A stretch of 64,000 bases of DNA from Leptospira perdikensis (GTDB lineage Bacteria; Spirochaetota; Leptospiria; Leptospirales; Leptospiraceae): positions 558,001-622,000 of the forward strand of contig NZ_RQGA01000003.1 in assembly GCF_004769575.1 (NCBI RefSeq). Direction: 5' to 3'. How positions within the stretch are numbered: position 1 is the first letter of the stretch; each line of letters opens with the position of its first letter. Positions 1 to 9,748 of this stretch are shown here, piece after piece. Position numbers and translations under genes: made by a program. The notes below the pieces were generated by a model. That model had not been told where the DNA came from and ran no database searches. It saw nothing but the letters and a program-made list of their open reading frames with translations.

Positions 1-471
1 CTTGGTAATCTAGAGCGAGACTATTTGGAGACTGCTTGTTATTTACACCAAGTGGGTCTTTGTATTTCCCACCACAACTATCACAAACATAGTTATTATA
101 TCATCCGAAACTCAGAGGCTATGGTGGGGTTTTCTAATGCAGAAATTGAGATCATTGCTCTTCTTGCCCGTTATCATAGAAAGGGTGGACCCAAAGGGAA
201 ACACGAAGAGTTTAAGGCTTTACGAACAGAAGATCAAATCCTTGTAAAAAAGTTAGCTGCGTTTTTAAGAATTGGAGATGGACTCGACCGTTCGGAAAAA
301 TCCATTATCCAAAGGCTTGACGCTGTGTACGAAAGAGGAAAGGTTTTTTGTAGATTGTATCACAAAAAGGGGACCGATCCCAATTTAGAATTATGGTCTG
401 TATCCGAAAAAAAAGATCTATTTGAAGATACTTTTAATACTAAAATTGAATTCCAGGTGAGTTTGATATGA
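1..471 (+). CDS. Ppx/GppA-family phosphatase, C-terminal part (5' truncated by window edge)
   Basis: The reading frame is open from the first base, so the gene begins upstream of the window. The visible ~156 residues look like the C-terminal HD-like helical domain of exopolyphosphatase/guanosine pentaphosphatase proteins. Seen are HH near LCISHHNYHKHSYY, then an ALLARYHRKG segment and AAFLRIGDGLDRS, which is the usual order in this family. These enzymes hydrolyse polyphosphate or pppGpp in the cytoplasm. The N-terminal ASKHA ATPase domain is not visible, so polyphosphatase and GppA activities cannot be told apart. The stop overlaps the next gene by 4 nt (ATGA), so the SpoIIE-type phosphatase downstream is probably translated from the same message. 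Confidence 0.85.
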   Translation, partial: LGNLERDYLETACYLHQVGLCISHHNYHKHSYYIIRNSEAMVGFSNAEIEIIALLARYHRKGGPKGKHEEFKALRTEDQILVKKLAAFLRIGDGLDRSEKSIIQRLDAVYERGKVFCRLYHKKGTDPNLELWSVSEKKDLFEDTFNTKIEFQVSLI

Positions 472-3038
472 AACGAAATGTATTCATAATTTTTTTATTT
501 TTGCTGATTACGAACTCAATCTTTTCTTTGCCGATTGATTTAACAAAGAACTGGTTGGTGACTCAAGGATTTGTATTAAAAGATTCTAAAGATTTTTCTA
601 AATGGAAATCTTTAGACACACTTCCGTTATCAACTATTGTTTCCAGTTTTGATTGGGAACCAAATCAACTTCGTAAGATAACAATGCTCAAATCAATTTT
701 GTTGTCACCTACGGATTTTAAAAAAACGGAGGATGATGCATTTAGTTTGCATATTCCTTATATATCAAATTGTTTTGAAATTTATTTGAATGATACTTTG
801 ATTTCTTCGGGTGGTATCATTAAAAACGACGTTATCGTAACCAGTGGTTATAAAAGGCATATCATCATTCGGCTAAATCGAAACTTACTAAAAGTTGGAC
901 AAAACCAAATTCGAATTTTGGTAGCTGCTGAAGATGGCGAAGAGCTGAATGTATACAAACTATTTAATGATTTTCCTGCAAATATTGATTTAGCATCCGA
1001 ACATTTGAATATAGTCGATGAATACGAAACCTATATGTTGTTATTTCTATATTTTTTTGTAGGAATTTATCACGGATTATTTTATTGGAAACGTAAACAG
1101 GAATCATATAACCTTTATTATGCTCTATTTTCTATATTTTTAGCAATATATATGATTTTCCGATCTCAAGGAATTTATCGTTTTGGTCTGGATCCGTTTA
1201 CTCAGTCAAGAATTGAATATTTTATAGTATTTTTAACTCCTGTATGGTTGTTGATTTTTGCTGATTTGTTTTTTCGTTCACGTATCAGTTTACCATCTAG
1301 GGTCTATTTTTATTTTAGCCTGTTTTTGAGTATCATTCAGATTTTTGTTTCACGTTCTGTTTCTGTGATTCTTCTTCGGGTCTGGCAGTTTTCCGTCCTT
1401 CTGTTTGCAGTTATGTTGTTGTATTTAACTATTTCTGCAGTAAGAAAAAACAATAAAGATGCAAAACGGCTTTTGATCGGGTTGATTTTTCTTTTGAGCA
1501 CAGGGACCTGGGATGTGTTAGGTGCCACTGGATTATTGCCAATCCAGAATTTGAACTTATTACGATTTGGTTTTTTGACCTTTGTTCTAGGGATTGCTGT
1601 AGTACTTGCAAATCGTTTTTTGCGTGTCCACAGACAAGTAGAGGAACTCAATTTAAGTTTAGAGAAAAAAGTAGAAGAAAGAACAAACGAATTACAAAAT
1701 ACATTAACCAAAGTACAAGAACTAAAAGTACAACAAGACGGGGATTATTTTCTGACTTCTTTGCTTTTGGATCCGTTGAGTAAAGGGAAAGCAGAATCTT
1801 CAAACGTATTAATTCATTCCTATGTGAAACAGAAAAAAGAATTCGAGTTTAAAGGCAAAAAAAGAGAAATCGGTGGAGATATCATTATCAGTGATTCCAT
1901 TACTTTGAATGGTAAAACCTATTTAGTTTTTATTAATGGGGATGCAATGGGTAAATCCATTCAAGGTGCTGGTGGAGCTCTAGTTTTAGGTGTTGTTTTT
2001 TTATCATTTATCAAACGTACTCAAATGATTTTAGAGGGACAAAAAAAATCACCAGAACGTTGGATCAAAGAATGTTTTTATGAACTCCAAACTATATTTG
2101 AATCCTTTGACGGATCTATGTTGGTCTCAGTTGTGCTCGGTCTTATCGAAGAAGATACGGGTGTTTTGTATTATCTGAATGCAGAACATCCTTGGACCGT
2201 ATTGTATCGTGATGGTGGCGCTTCGTTTATTGAGGAAGAATTGGAACTTAGGAAAATTGGTACCAAAGGAATGGATGGGGATGTCCGGGTTCGAATTTTT
2301 CCACTTGAGAAAGGTGATGTTATTTTTATTGGATCTGATGGGCGTGATGATTTAGTTTTGTTGGATTCAGTAGATGGAATTCGACAAATCAATGAAGATG
2401 AAACAAAGTTCCTCTTAGTTGTTGAAAAGTCGAGAGGTGATTTAAATTTGATCGTCGAAAATTTATTGGAGATCGGTTCATTGTCAGATGATCTCACTTT
2501 ACTTCGATTAGAGTGGTTAAGTTCTTCTAAACGTGTTTCTCGTGAGTCACTTTTTGATTCATCTACTGATAGTTATGTGTATGGTAAAGTTAAGGATCTT
2601 CTCGAAAAAGGCAACGCTGAGGAAGCATTTCAAACAATAGAATCGTTACTTTCCAATGGAACATTGAATGACGATGTTCGTATCAATTTAATTAGAGAAA
2701 AATCTAGAATCTCTTTATTGCTGAAAAGATATGATGTGGCTGTGGAAACTTTAGAATCCGTTTTTCCATATTTTGTCACCGATAACGAAATCCTCCTTCA
2801 ATTAAGTTTTGCTTACCGTAAATCCAAAAACATAAAAAAGGCAATTGACCTTGCTGAGAGTTTGCGAGCCAGGGATCCAAAACATATTAGAAACCTGATC
2901 AATTTGGTCGAATGTTATAGGCTTTCTCGAAAATCAGAAAGGGCAAAAAAGATTTTTGACAAGTTACTCGCTTTGGCCCCTGAACATCCACAAGTCCTCA
3001 AACTAAAGGAAATGATAGACCAAGAAATTCTTATTTAA
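468..3038 (+). CDS. 7TM-sensor SpoIIE-type (PP2C-like) serine phosphatase with C-terminal TPR-like repeats
   Basis: 856 residues. Order seen: signal peptide (about 1-20), an extracytoplasmic beta-rich region to about 185 (7TMR-DISM-like), a seven-helix membrane block about 188-385, a short coiled coil (EKKVEERTNELQ), a SpoIIE catalytic domain about 425-690, and helical TPR-like repeats to the end. The catalytic domain keeps GGDIIISDS, GDAMGKS and GSDGRDDL, the metal-binding aspartate motifs of PP2C/SpoIIE phosphatases. The family normally dephosphorylates STAS anti-anti-sigma factors. This protein is therefore likely an inner-membrane sensor that feeds a partner-switch. A paralogue with the same catalytic-TPR half but a HAMP sensor lies at 40152-42548. 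Its start overlaps the Ppx/GppA stop by 4 nt. Ligand unknown. Confidence 0.85.
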   Translation: MKRNVFIIFLFLLITNSIFSLPIDLTKNWLVTQGFVLKDSKDFSKWKSLDTLPLSTIVSSFDWEPNQLRKITMLKSILLSPTDFKKTEDDAFSLHIPYISNCFEIYLNDTLISSGGIIKNDVIVTSGYKRHIIIRLNRNLLKVGQNQIRILVAAEDGEELNVYKLFNDFPANIDLASEHLNIVDEYETYMLLFLYFFVGIYHGLFYWKRKQESYNLYYALFSIFLAIYMIFRSQGIYRFGLDPFTQSRIEYFIVFLTPVWLLIFADLFFRSRISLPSRVYFYFSLFLSIIQIFVSRSVSVILLRVWQFSVLLFAVMLLYLTISAVRKNNKDAKRLLIGLIFLLSTGTWDVLGATGLLPIQNLNLLRFGFLTFVLGIAVVLANRFLRVHRQVEELNLSLEKKVEERTNELQNTLTKVQELKVQQDGDYFLTSLLLDPLSKGKAESSNVLIHSYVKQKKEFEFKGKKREIGGDIIISDSITLNGKTYLVFINGDAMGKSIQGAGGALVLGVVFLSFIKRTQMILEGQKKSPERWIKECFYELQTIFESFDGSMLVSVVLGLIEEDTGVLYYLNAEHPWTVLYRDGGASFIEEELELRKIGTKGMDGDVRVRIFPLEKGDVIFIGSDGRDDLVLLDSVDGIRQINEDETKFLLVVEKSRGDLNLIVENLLEIGSLSDDLTLLRLEWLSSSKRVSRESLFDSSTDSYVYGKVKDLLEKGNAEEAFQTIESLLSNGTLNDDVRINLIREKSRISLLLKRYDVAVETLESVFPYFVTDNEILLQLSFAYRKSKNIKKAIDLAESLRARDPKHIRNLINLVECYRLSRKSERAKKIFDKLLALAPEHPQVLKLKEMIDQEILI

Positions 3039-3100
3039 ATGACCTATCTAATATTTTTAGAATTGTTAAAAAATAAAGAAAACCTATCTATTTACATACC

Positions 3101-4318
3101 ATGGATTTTAAATTCTCCGCGTATCATATTTTTGTAGTAGGTATCCTTGCTTTTTTGCAATTCACCGTAGTTCTTGATTTTATGATTCTTTCTCCGCTCG
3201 GAGTTTTGGTCATGAAAGAACTACAAATTTCAACCCAACAGTTTGGATTTGTTGTTTCGGCTTATGCATTCAGTGCGGGGATTTCCGGAATATTTGCGGC
3301 TGGTTTTGCTGATCGTTTCGACCGTAAAAAGATGTTATTGTTTTTTTACATCGGATTTGTGTTCGCTACCTTTCTATGTGGAATCGCAACCAGTTATTTC
3401 TTTTTGTTAGGGGCACGTATCTTAACTGGTGTATTCGCGGGAGTTCTTTCTTCCATATCTTTTGCCATAGTTGCCGATCTGTTTCCTTTGCAAGTGAGAG
3501 GAAGGGTGATGGGATTTATTATGACTGCCTTTGCAGCAAGCCAAGTTTTTGGACTTCCGATTGGTATTTTTATCTCCAATTTGTGGGGATGGCAGTCTCC
3601 TTTTCTGATGATTGCCGGGATCAGCGGACTGGTCGGTTTTGTGATTTTCTTTTATTTAAAACCTGTGACAACTCATCTTGATAATAAAATTGAAAGACAT
3701 GCGTTTTTACATTTAGTAAAAACACTTGCAGAACCCAAATACTTTCCCGCTTTTATTGCAACTACCTTACTTGCTACCGGCGGGTTTATGCTTATGCCTT
3801 TTGGTTCTGCATTCTCGGTTCATAATCTTGGGGTGAGATTAGAAGACTTACCACTGGTTTATATGATCACTGGAGTTGTATCCATATTTGGTGGACCAAT
3901 CATGGGTAGGTTAAGTGACTGGATTGGTAAATATAAGATGTTTGTGATTGCTTCAGCTCTCGCCGCCATAGTCATTATTTACTATACAAAAATGCAAATC
4001 ACACCACTCCCTATTGTCATTTTTGTTAACTCTATACTTTTTGTATTTGTTTCTGCACGTATGATTTCTGCTAATGCATTGACCTCTGCTGTTCCCGATT
4101 TACATGACCGAGGTGCTTTTATGGCCATTAGTTCTTCTGTCCAACAAATCTCCGGTGGAATTGCAGCTTCTGTTGCTGGCCTTATTGTTGTACAAACTTC
4201 CAGTGGTTATATGGAGCGGTATGATATATTAGGTTATGTTGTTGCTGCTGCGATTTTAATTACTGTAGCTTTAATGTACAATGTGAACAAAATTGTTCTG
4301 AGTAAACATGGGAAATAA
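3101..4318 (+). CDS. MFS transporter (drug/sugar efflux type)
   Basis: 405 residues with about 12 hydrophobic segments, the normal major facilitator size. The loop after helix 2 carries GFADRFDRKKML, matching MFS motif A (G-x-x-x-D-R-x-x-R/K-K). A helix-4 region RILTGVFAGV and a post-helix-5 G-I-P-like stretch also fit the AraJ/Bcr-type efflux group. It sits in the inner membrane and probably exports small molecules by proton antiport; the substrate cannot be read from sequence. It stands alone: 62 nt separate it from the upstream phosphatase gene, and a strong hairpin terminator follows before the convergent pepA. Confidence 0.85.
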   Translation: MDFKFSAYHIFVVGILAFLQFTVVLDFMILSPLGVLVMKELQISTQQFGFVVSAYAFSAGISGIFAAGFADRFDRKKMLLFFYIGFVFATFLCGIATSYFFLLGARILTGVFAGVLSSISFAIVADLFPLQVRGRVMGFIMTAFAASQVFGLPIGIFISNLWGWQSPFLMIAGISGLVGFVIFFYLKPVTTHLDNKIERHAFLHLVKTLAEPKYFPAFIATTLLATGGFMLMPFGSAFSVHNLGVRLEDLPLVYMITGVVSIFGGPIMGRLSDWIGKYKMFVIASALAAIVIIYYTKMQITPLPIVIFVNSILFVFVSARMISANALTSAVPDLHDRGAFMAISSSVQQISGGIAASVAGLIVVQTSSGYMERYDILGYVVAAAILITVALMYNVNKIVLSKHGK

Positions 4319-4390
4319 ATAATATTACGTTACAATTTTCATTATTGAAATTTACAGTCGAGTTATATTCCAGAGTGAAATTCAATCATT

Positions 4391-4427
4391 ACGGCGGGGA
4401 GAATCAATTCACCCGCCGTTTTTGTTT
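4391..4427. terminator. Rho-independent terminator between convergent MFS and pepA genes
   Basis: An 8-bp perfect stem (ACGGCGGG / CCCGCCGT) with a 13-nt loop is followed on the plus strand by TTTTTGTTTTTT. It lies 72 nt after the MFS stop. On the minus strand the flank is less T-rich, so it mainly serves the plus-strand gene. Confidence 0.85.
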
Positions 4428-4444
4428 TTTGCTGATTGAAGATT

Positions 4445-5923
4445 TTATTTTTTAGAAAGTTCGTTTGCCAAATCAACTAACAAACGCACTCCGTAGCCAG
4501 TAGGCCCACTAAATTGGGTTCCTGATTTTTTCTTCCTCCATGCGGCACCTGCGATGTCAATATGCGCCCAGTTAATGGACTCATCCACAAACTTAGACAG
4601 AAAAATTCCTGCAGAAATTGTCCCCGCACCTTTACCACCACCAGTGATATTTTTGAGATCGGCAATGTCCGATTTCAAATCTTCGCCGTATTCTTCCCAA
4701 AGAGGAAGTTCCCAAACCCTGTCATCCGATGTTTCGGATGCTTTGAATAGGGCTTCACGCAGTGGATCTGAATTGGTGAGAATGGCCGCTGCTTCATGGC
4801 CAAGCGCAATGATTACGGCTCCTGTGAGTGTTGCTAAATCCACCATATAGTCTGGTTTGTAGTTTTTGGAAACGTAAGATAAAACATCACCTAATACAAG
4901 TCTTCCTTCTGCATCTGTGTTTTGTACTTCTACAGTCGTTCCATTATATGCCGTATAAACATCACCCGGTTTGATGGCCTTACCATCTGGCATATTTTCA
5001 GCTACACCAATGGCTGCAATAATGTGGATAGGAAGTTCAAGTGCAGCAATAGCGCCAATCGCGTGTATGGTGGCCGCGGCTCCACACATATCGTACTTCA
5101 TTTCGTGCATCTCACCCGGTGGTTTGAGTGAAATTCCCCCCGTATCAAAGGTTAATCCTTTACCTACAATCGCAAATTTCTTTTTGGCTTTTGTCGGTTT
5201 ATATTCTAGAATGACCATCTTTCCTTGAAGTTCTGACCCACGCGCAACTGCAAGGATACCACCAAGTCCTTCTTTTTTCAATTGAGGTTCATCCCAAACT
5301 TTTACAGATAGTTTGTATTCTTTGGCGATTTCTTTGGAACGAGAAACAAAGTCATCCGGCGTGAAATAGTTTGCCGGTAGATGAGCGATGTGACGTGCAC
5401 CGTTGACGTGTTTGGCGACAACTTTACTTTTAGAAAGACCGGATTCTGCTAAACTAGTTGCTGATTTATCTTCGAACTTTAGATATACCGCACCTAATTT
5501 CTTTTTTTCTTTTTTCTTTGTTTGTAAAACGGAAATGGGATAACTTCCGATATAAAGTGTATTAGCAATTTGGTAAGCGATTCGGTCTGCTGAGAACTTT
5601 TTGGAAAGTGATTTGGAGATAATGATCTCAAGACCCATTCCATCATAACCGAGAATTTTTTCTCCGTATTTAAAAAAATGGGAAATGAACTTTCTGAAGT
5701 TTAATTTTTCTTTTTCACCTAATCCGAGATAAATGATTTGTTCGGATTCATCCCGAAACTCTTTTCCAAGTTCTCCTGAGAATACTTTGGTTTCTATCTG
5801 AACGGAAAATTTTTTTCCAAGTTCTTCTTTCACATCTTCTTGAAAGATGGGGATGAGTTTGTAATAAGAGCCGGATTTGGGTGAACCGATTTGAATTTGT
5901 AGTGGAGAGACTTCTATTTTCAT
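4445..5923 (-). CDS. pepA: Leucyl aminopeptidase (M17 family)
   Basis: 492 residues, the standard PepA length. The C-terminal catalytic half has [15 protein letters not shown] (metal-binding Lys/Asp), MKYDMCGAA, and the M17 signature NTDAEGRL, with all expected acidic ligands present. It is a cytosolic di-metal exopeptidase that removes N-terminal residues during peptide turnover. The N-terminal ~165 residues are the more variable macro-like domain. Its ATG overlaps the stop of the upstream peroxiredoxin gene by 4 nt, so the two are probably co-translated. In some bacteria PepA also binds DNA as a Xer accessory factor; nothing here shows that role. Confidence 0.95.
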   Translation of the reverse strand: MKIEVSPLQIQIGSPKSGSYYKLIPIFQEDVKEELGKKFSVQIETKVFSGELGKEFRDESEQIIYLGLGEKEKLNFRKFISHFFKYGEKILGYDGMGLEIIISKSLSKKFSADRIAYQIANTLYIGSYPISVLQTKKKEKKKLGAVYLKFEDKSATSLAESGLSKSKVVAKHVNGARHIAHLPANYFTPDDFVSRSKEIAKEYKLSVKVWDEPQLKKEGLGGILAVARGSELQGKMVILEYKPTKAKKKFAIVGKGLTFDTGGISLKPPGEMHEMKYDMCGAAATIHAIGAIAALELPIHIIAAIGVAENMPDGKAIKPGDVYTAYNGTTVEVQNTDAEGRLVLGDVLSYVSKNYKPDYMVDLATLTGAVIIALGHEAAAILTNSDPLREALFKASETSDDRVWELPLWEEYGEDLKSDIADLKNITGGGKGAGTISAGIFLSKFVDESINWAHIDIAGAAWRKKKSGTQFSGPTGYGVRLLVDLANELSKK

Positions 5924-6393
5924 TTCCCTTGGATTTCCTGAATGTCTTTGATGATTTCTTCAACGTGTCCTTTTACCTTCACGCTGTCATAGATTTTTTT
6001 GATTTTGAGGGAGTTGTCTAAAAGGAAGGTAGACCTTACAATTCCCATTCCTCGTCTTCCCATAAATACTTTTTCTCTCCATACCCCGTAAGCCTCGCAG
6101 ATTTCTCCCGATTCGTCAGAGATAAGATCAAAATTGATTTCTTGTTTTTCGATGAATTTAGTGTGAGATTTTGGATTGTCTTTGGAAATTCCGATCACAT
6201 TGTATCCGAATTTTTTGAGTCGTGCGAAATTGTCTCGAAAGTCACAAGCCTCTGTTGTACATCCTGGTGTCATGTCTCTCGGATAAAAATAGACAACGAT
6301 TCCATTTTTTCCTGTTAGATCTGCTAGTTTTACTTTTTCGCCGTTTTGATTGATACTTGTAAAATTGGGGGCTTTTTTGCCTACTTCCAACAT
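5920..6393 (-). CDS. bcp: Thioredoxin-dependent thiol peroxidase (Bcp/PrxQ)
   Basis: 157 residues with the chosen start at [11 protein letters not shown]. An AGGAGAG sequence lies about 7 nt upstream of that ATG, whereas an in-frame ATG 12 codons earlier has no such site and its extra residues do not look like peroxiredoxin. The motif [11 protein letters not shown] holds the peroxidatic Cys45 and, five residues on, Cys50, the atypical 2-Cys arrangement of BCP/PrxQ enzymes. An Arg in the C-terminal half ([10 protein letters not shown]) fits the conserved active-site arginine. It reduces H2O2 and organic hydroperoxides with electrons from thioredoxin in the cytoplasm. First gene of a two-gene unit with pepA. 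Confidence 0.93.
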   Translation of the reverse strand: MLEVGKKAPNFTSINQNGEKVKLADLTGKNGIVVYFYPRDMTPGCTTEACDFRDNFARLKKFGYNVIGISKDNPKSHTKFIEKQEINFDLISDESGEICEAYGVWREKVFMGRRGMGIVRSTFLLDNSLKIKKIYDSVKVKGHVEEIIKDIQEIQGK

Positions 6394-6436
6394 ATATTTC
6401 TCTCCTGGTAAATGCATTCTTTTAGACAATTTTCAG

Positions 6437-6465
6437 TTGTCAATTTCTGATTTTGGTTCGATACT
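6437..6465 (+). promoter_or_regulatory. Candidate sigma70-type promoter immediately before the start codon
   Basis: TTGTCA, a 17-nt spacer and GATACT, with the -10 box ending only 6 nt before the ATG at 6472. No purine-rich ribosome-binding site precedes that ATG, which fits a leaderless or nearly leaderless transcript. Judged by eye only. Confidence 0.4.
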
Positions 6466-6471
6466 CTTTGT

Positions 6472-6864
6472 ATGGACTCCAAGGAAAGAGTATTACTGAT
6501 TCGCGAAGCAAATACCGCCTTCAATGCAGGTGATATTCGGAAAGCACGTGAACTCTTCCTAAAAACCGATTACAAAGACGGACTCATTCGTTTAGGTGAT
6601 CATTTTATGTACGATCGGAAACTTCCCATGTTGGCCTTTGGATACTACAAAAAAGCAGGCAGGCAAGACAAAGTGGATGAAATTTTCCAACGAATGGTCT
6701 ATGCACTCTCAGTTTGGCTCGGTCGTGACAAGTGGAAACTCCCGGAATCGGCAAACCAAATAAACTCAAGTGCGAAGTCATCTACTCCCCTGAACCCTGA
6801 TGATTTTGTCGTACATCCCATATTGAAAGCCAAGGCTTTAGAGATACTTTCTTCTAAACGATAG
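6472..6864 (+). CDS. Conserved hypothetical protein, TPR-like helical
   Basis: 130 residues, soluble, no signal peptide. The first ~80 residues are helical and resemble one and a half TPR units (AFNAGDIRKARELFLKT, then LPMLAFGYYKKAGRQDKVDEIF). The last ~40 are a low-complexity Ser/Asn linker and a short charged tail. I do not recognise a specific family. It lies 27 nt upstream of the K+/H+ antiporter gene in the same orientation, and that antiporter has its own good ribosome-binding site. It starts with an ATG that lacks a Shine-Dalgarno sequence but sits just after a promoter-like pair of hexamers. Confidence 0.7.
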   Translation: MDSKERVLLIREANTAFNAGDIRKARELFLKTDYKDGLIRLGDHFMYDRKLPMLAFGYYKKAGRQDKVDEIFQRMVYALSVWLGRDKWKLPESANQINSSAKSSTPLNPDDFVVHPILKAKALEILSSKR

Positions 6865-6891
6865 TCCATCAGGATCGTCTAAGGAATAAAC

Positions 6892-8364
6892 ATGATAGAT
6901 AGTTTTACCTTACAAGCTCTTGTTATCTCCACGCTCATATTATTTTCCATTTTATCGAGTAAACTATTCTTTCGTTTTGGATTCCCTATACTTCTCATTT
7001 TCTTAACCTTTGGTATGTTAGCTGGCGCTGATGGCCCAGGTCGAATCGATTTTAGTGATTATGGTCTAGCACAGTCGATAGGTATTTTTGCTTTAATTTA
7101 TATTCTGTTTTTAGGTGGACTTGAAAGTGAGTGGGATAGTTTAAAAAACTTCCTCGCCGTTGGGATTCGTTTGTCAATCATTGGAACGATTCTTACTGCC
7201 CTCATTTTGGGTGTAGTCATTCATTATTTATTTCCTGTGCTTGGGTTTATGGAATCTTTTTTGTTAGGGTCTATTGTCAGTGCGACAGACGCGGCCTCTG
7301 TATTTAATATTTTCAAAACGGATTCAACAGACCTTCCCGTCCATTTAAAGAAAATCATCGAATTTGAATCTGGTTCGAATGATGCGGTGGGTGTTCTTCT
7401 CACCACTATCTTTATGAATCTCATCAGCGCGGATGCAAGTTTCAATGGGTTTCAATTCTTTCGATTCTTTGTGATGCAAGTTCTTGTGGGAGTGATGATG
7501 GGATATAGTTTAGGTATCCTCATTCTTTATTTGATGAACTCCGTGAAACTGGGATACGACGGTCTTTATTTAGTTTTTATTACGGCATCAGTTCCTTTCA
7601 TTTATGCGGTGACTACTGTTTTTCAAGGGAATGGGTTTTTGGCGGTTTACATTGCTGGTATTATTGTTGGTCGAAATAAATTCATTCACAAGAAGTCCAT
7701 CTTTCGATTCTTAAATGGATATGTTTGGATTTTACAAATTGGAATGTTCCTTTGTTTCGGACTATTGGTGTATCCCACTCGTATGGCCAATATTTGGGTA
7801 CCGGGGCTTCTTATTGGGGTATTGTTGATTCTTTTTGCAAGACCTGTGGCGGTTTTTATTTCTCTCATTCGAGTGAAGTTACCTGTGAGAGAAAAATTAT
7901 TTATTTCGTGGGTGGGTCTCCGTGGTGCATCACCAATCATTCTTGCTACTTTTCCTATAGCACAAGGCCTTGTTTGGGGTGACTTACTCTTTCATATTGT
8001 TTTCTTTGTGGTTCTTGTTTCCCTTCTTGTCCAAGGTTCTCTCATCCCTCGGGTGGCGCAGTGGTTAGGAATTTTAAAAAAGGATCCGGATCGTAAAATT
8101 TATCACCCTACTGACTTCGATAACATTGAGTTTCCAGGTATGACTTTACAAGAGTTGATTGTGCCGTATAACTCTAGTGTGGTGGATAAAGCCTTGTTTG
8201 AAATCAAACTTCCTGAACAGTCACATATCCTACTCATTGCCCGGGGGGAACAATTTTTGATTCCATCAGGGAATACACAAGTAAGAGGTGGGGATGTGAT
8301 TTGGGTTTTGGCGAAAGACGATGTTATGCCGATCATTGGCCGAACGTTTATGGCCATTTCCTAG
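6892..8364 (+). CDS. K+/H+ antiporter of the CvrA/NhaP2 (CPA1) family
   Basis: 490 residues: about 12-13 transmembrane helices to residue ~385, then a cytoplasmic RCK_C/TrkA-C-like domain (about 410-490, with FPGMTLQELIVPYNSSVVDKAL). The membrane core has SATDAASVF and EFESGSNDAVGVLLT, which hold the paired acidic residues of CPA1 cation/proton exchangers. The C-terminal regulatory domain is what points to the K+-type (CvrA/NhaP2) rather than Na+-type enzymes. Role: inner-membrane K+ (or Na+) efflux against protons for pH and turgor control. AAGGAAT precedes the ATG. It ends 13 nt from the stop of the convergent permease gene. Confidence 0.88.
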   Translation: MIDSFTLQALVISTLILFSILSSKLFFRFGFPILLIFLTFGMLAGADGPGRIDFSDYGLAQSIGIFALIYILFLGGLESEWDSLKNFLAVGIRLSIIGTILTALILGVVIHYLFPVLGFMESFLLGSIVSATDAASVFNIFKTDSTDLPVHLKKIIEFESGSNDAVGVLLTTIFMNLISADASFNGFQFFRFFVMQVLVGVMMGYSLGILILYLMNSVKLGYDGLYLVFITASVPFIYAVTTVFQGNGFLAVYIAGIIVGRNKFIHKKSIFRFLNGYVWILQIGMFLCFGLLVYPTRMANIWVPGLLIGVLLILFARPVAVFISLIRVKLPVREKLFISWVGLRGASPIILATFPIAQGLVWGDLLFHIVFFVVLVSLLVQGSLIPRVAQWLGILKKDPDRKIYHPTDFDNIEFPGMTLQELIVPYNSSVVDKALFEIKLPEQSHILLIARGEQFLIPSGNTQVRGGDVIWVLAKDDVMPIIGRTFMAIS

Positions 8365-8377
8365 ATATCAATTAGAG

Positions 8378-9748
8378 TTATTTTTTCACTTTGGCCATTC
8401 TTTTATCCAACCGGAATCCGTAATATACAGGCAGGGCAATGAGTGTGATCATAAGTCCCCATCCTGCGGTTACCGGTTTTTCAATAAAGAGGATCGTCAT
8501 CACTGCCACATTTGCTAAAATATAAAGTATGATAGGTAAAGGATAAAAAGGAATTTTGTAATCTGATTTCATTCCCATCCTTTCAAATCGAAAGGGTGTA
8601 GCGGCCGTTAGGCAGGAAAGAATAAGGATGGAACAAGTGATCATATAGAGAAGGGCTTCAATTTCTTTTACAAACAAAAAGAGGATGGCCACAAAAGCCT
8701 GAAAGAAGATAGAAACATAAGGACTATGCCATTTGGGATGGATTTTGGAAAAAGATGGTATAAACACGCCGTCTCTGGCCATCGCAAAATACACCCGGCT
8801 TCCTCCAATCAGAATCGCCGACATTGATCCTAATATCACCCAAGCAATGAAACTAGTAGTAAGGATAGAATAGTTCTCTCCAAATAACTTTTGAAAGGCG
8901 ATGGCCCCAATTCCATCTTGGCCTGCCAGATCTTCAATAGGAGCAGAAATCACAAAAAGTAAGTTGATGACAAAATACAAACCTGCGACAAGAAAACAAG
9001 CCGAGATGGCCGAACGAACAATCGTTTTCTCGGGGTTCTTTACTTCTTCTGCAATATAAGTAATCATATTCCAACCTAAATAGGAAAAGGAAACCGGAAC
9101 AATCCCAATCAAAATCTTAGAATAAAAAGAAAGTTCGGTAATATTTGGAAAAGGAGAGTTCCATAAATAGGACCAGTTAGTATTTCCGATAGTAAAACCC
9201 AATGCCAAAAAGAGAAGGAGCCCTGTGATTTTTAGAACAGCAAATACATTTTGTACTCGGACCGCAGACTTAATCCCAAAGTAATTGAGACCACTAAAAA
9301 ATACAATGGGCAAAACTCCAATAAAGGTGATGGAGCTAATTTGTAAATCTAACCCGAGTAAGGTGAATGTAGGAGATTCCCAAACTGGAAGTCCTGGAAA
9401 TAAAATTTGTACGTACTTACCAAAAGCAAGTGCGAGTACAGAAACACAGGCAGAAAAATTTGTGAGTAGTGATGACCAACCACTCATAAAAGCAATGGCA
9501 GGTGAGTAAGCAACTTTTAGATAAACATAATCTCCCCCGGCAAAGGGAAGAAGGCGTGCGGCATACGCATAAGTAATAGAACCAGAAAGAGCGAGGAGTC
9601 CGCCGACAAGCCAACAAAGTAGGACAATCCAAAGATTTCCCGTTTCTTTGATCAAATAACCAGAGGTGAAAAAAATTCCCGATCCCACCATGGAGGAGAA
9701 TAGGACGGATATGGAATCAAAAGTATTGAGGGAACGTTTTAATTCCAA
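8378..9748 (-). CDS. APC-family amino acid permease
   Basis: 456 residues with about 12 hydrophobic helices. The N-terminal FSSMVGSGIFFTSGYL matches the conserved helix-1 GSGIF motif of the amino acid-polyamine-organocation superfamily, LAT/SteT-like branch. It would move amino acids across the inner membrane by exchange or proton symport; the substrate cannot be told. The start is TTG, placed directly after the TAA of the upstream gene with no intergenic base, which suggests the two are translated together. Confidence 0.85.
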   Translation of the reverse strand: MELKRSLNTFDSISVLFSSMVGSGIFFTSGYLIKETGNLWIVLLCWLVGGLLALSGSITYAYAARLLPFAGGDYVYLKVAYSPAIAFMSGWSSLLTNFSACVSVLALAFGKYVQILFPGLPVWESPTFTLLGLDLQISSITFIGVLPIVFFSGLNYFGIKSAVRVQNVFAVLKITGLLLFLALGFTIGNTNWSYLWNSPFPNITELSFYSKILIGIVPVSFSYLGWNMITYIAEEVKNPEKTIVRSAISACFLVAGLYFVINLLFVISAPIEDLAGQDGIGAIAFQKLFGENYSILTTSFIAWVILGSMSAILIGGSRVYFAMARDGVFIPSFSKIHPKWHSPYVSIFFQAFVAILFLFVKEIEALLYMITCSILILSCLTAATPFRFERMGMKSDYKIPFYPLPIILYILANVAVMTILFIEKPVTAGWGLMITLIALPVYYGFRLDKRMAKVKK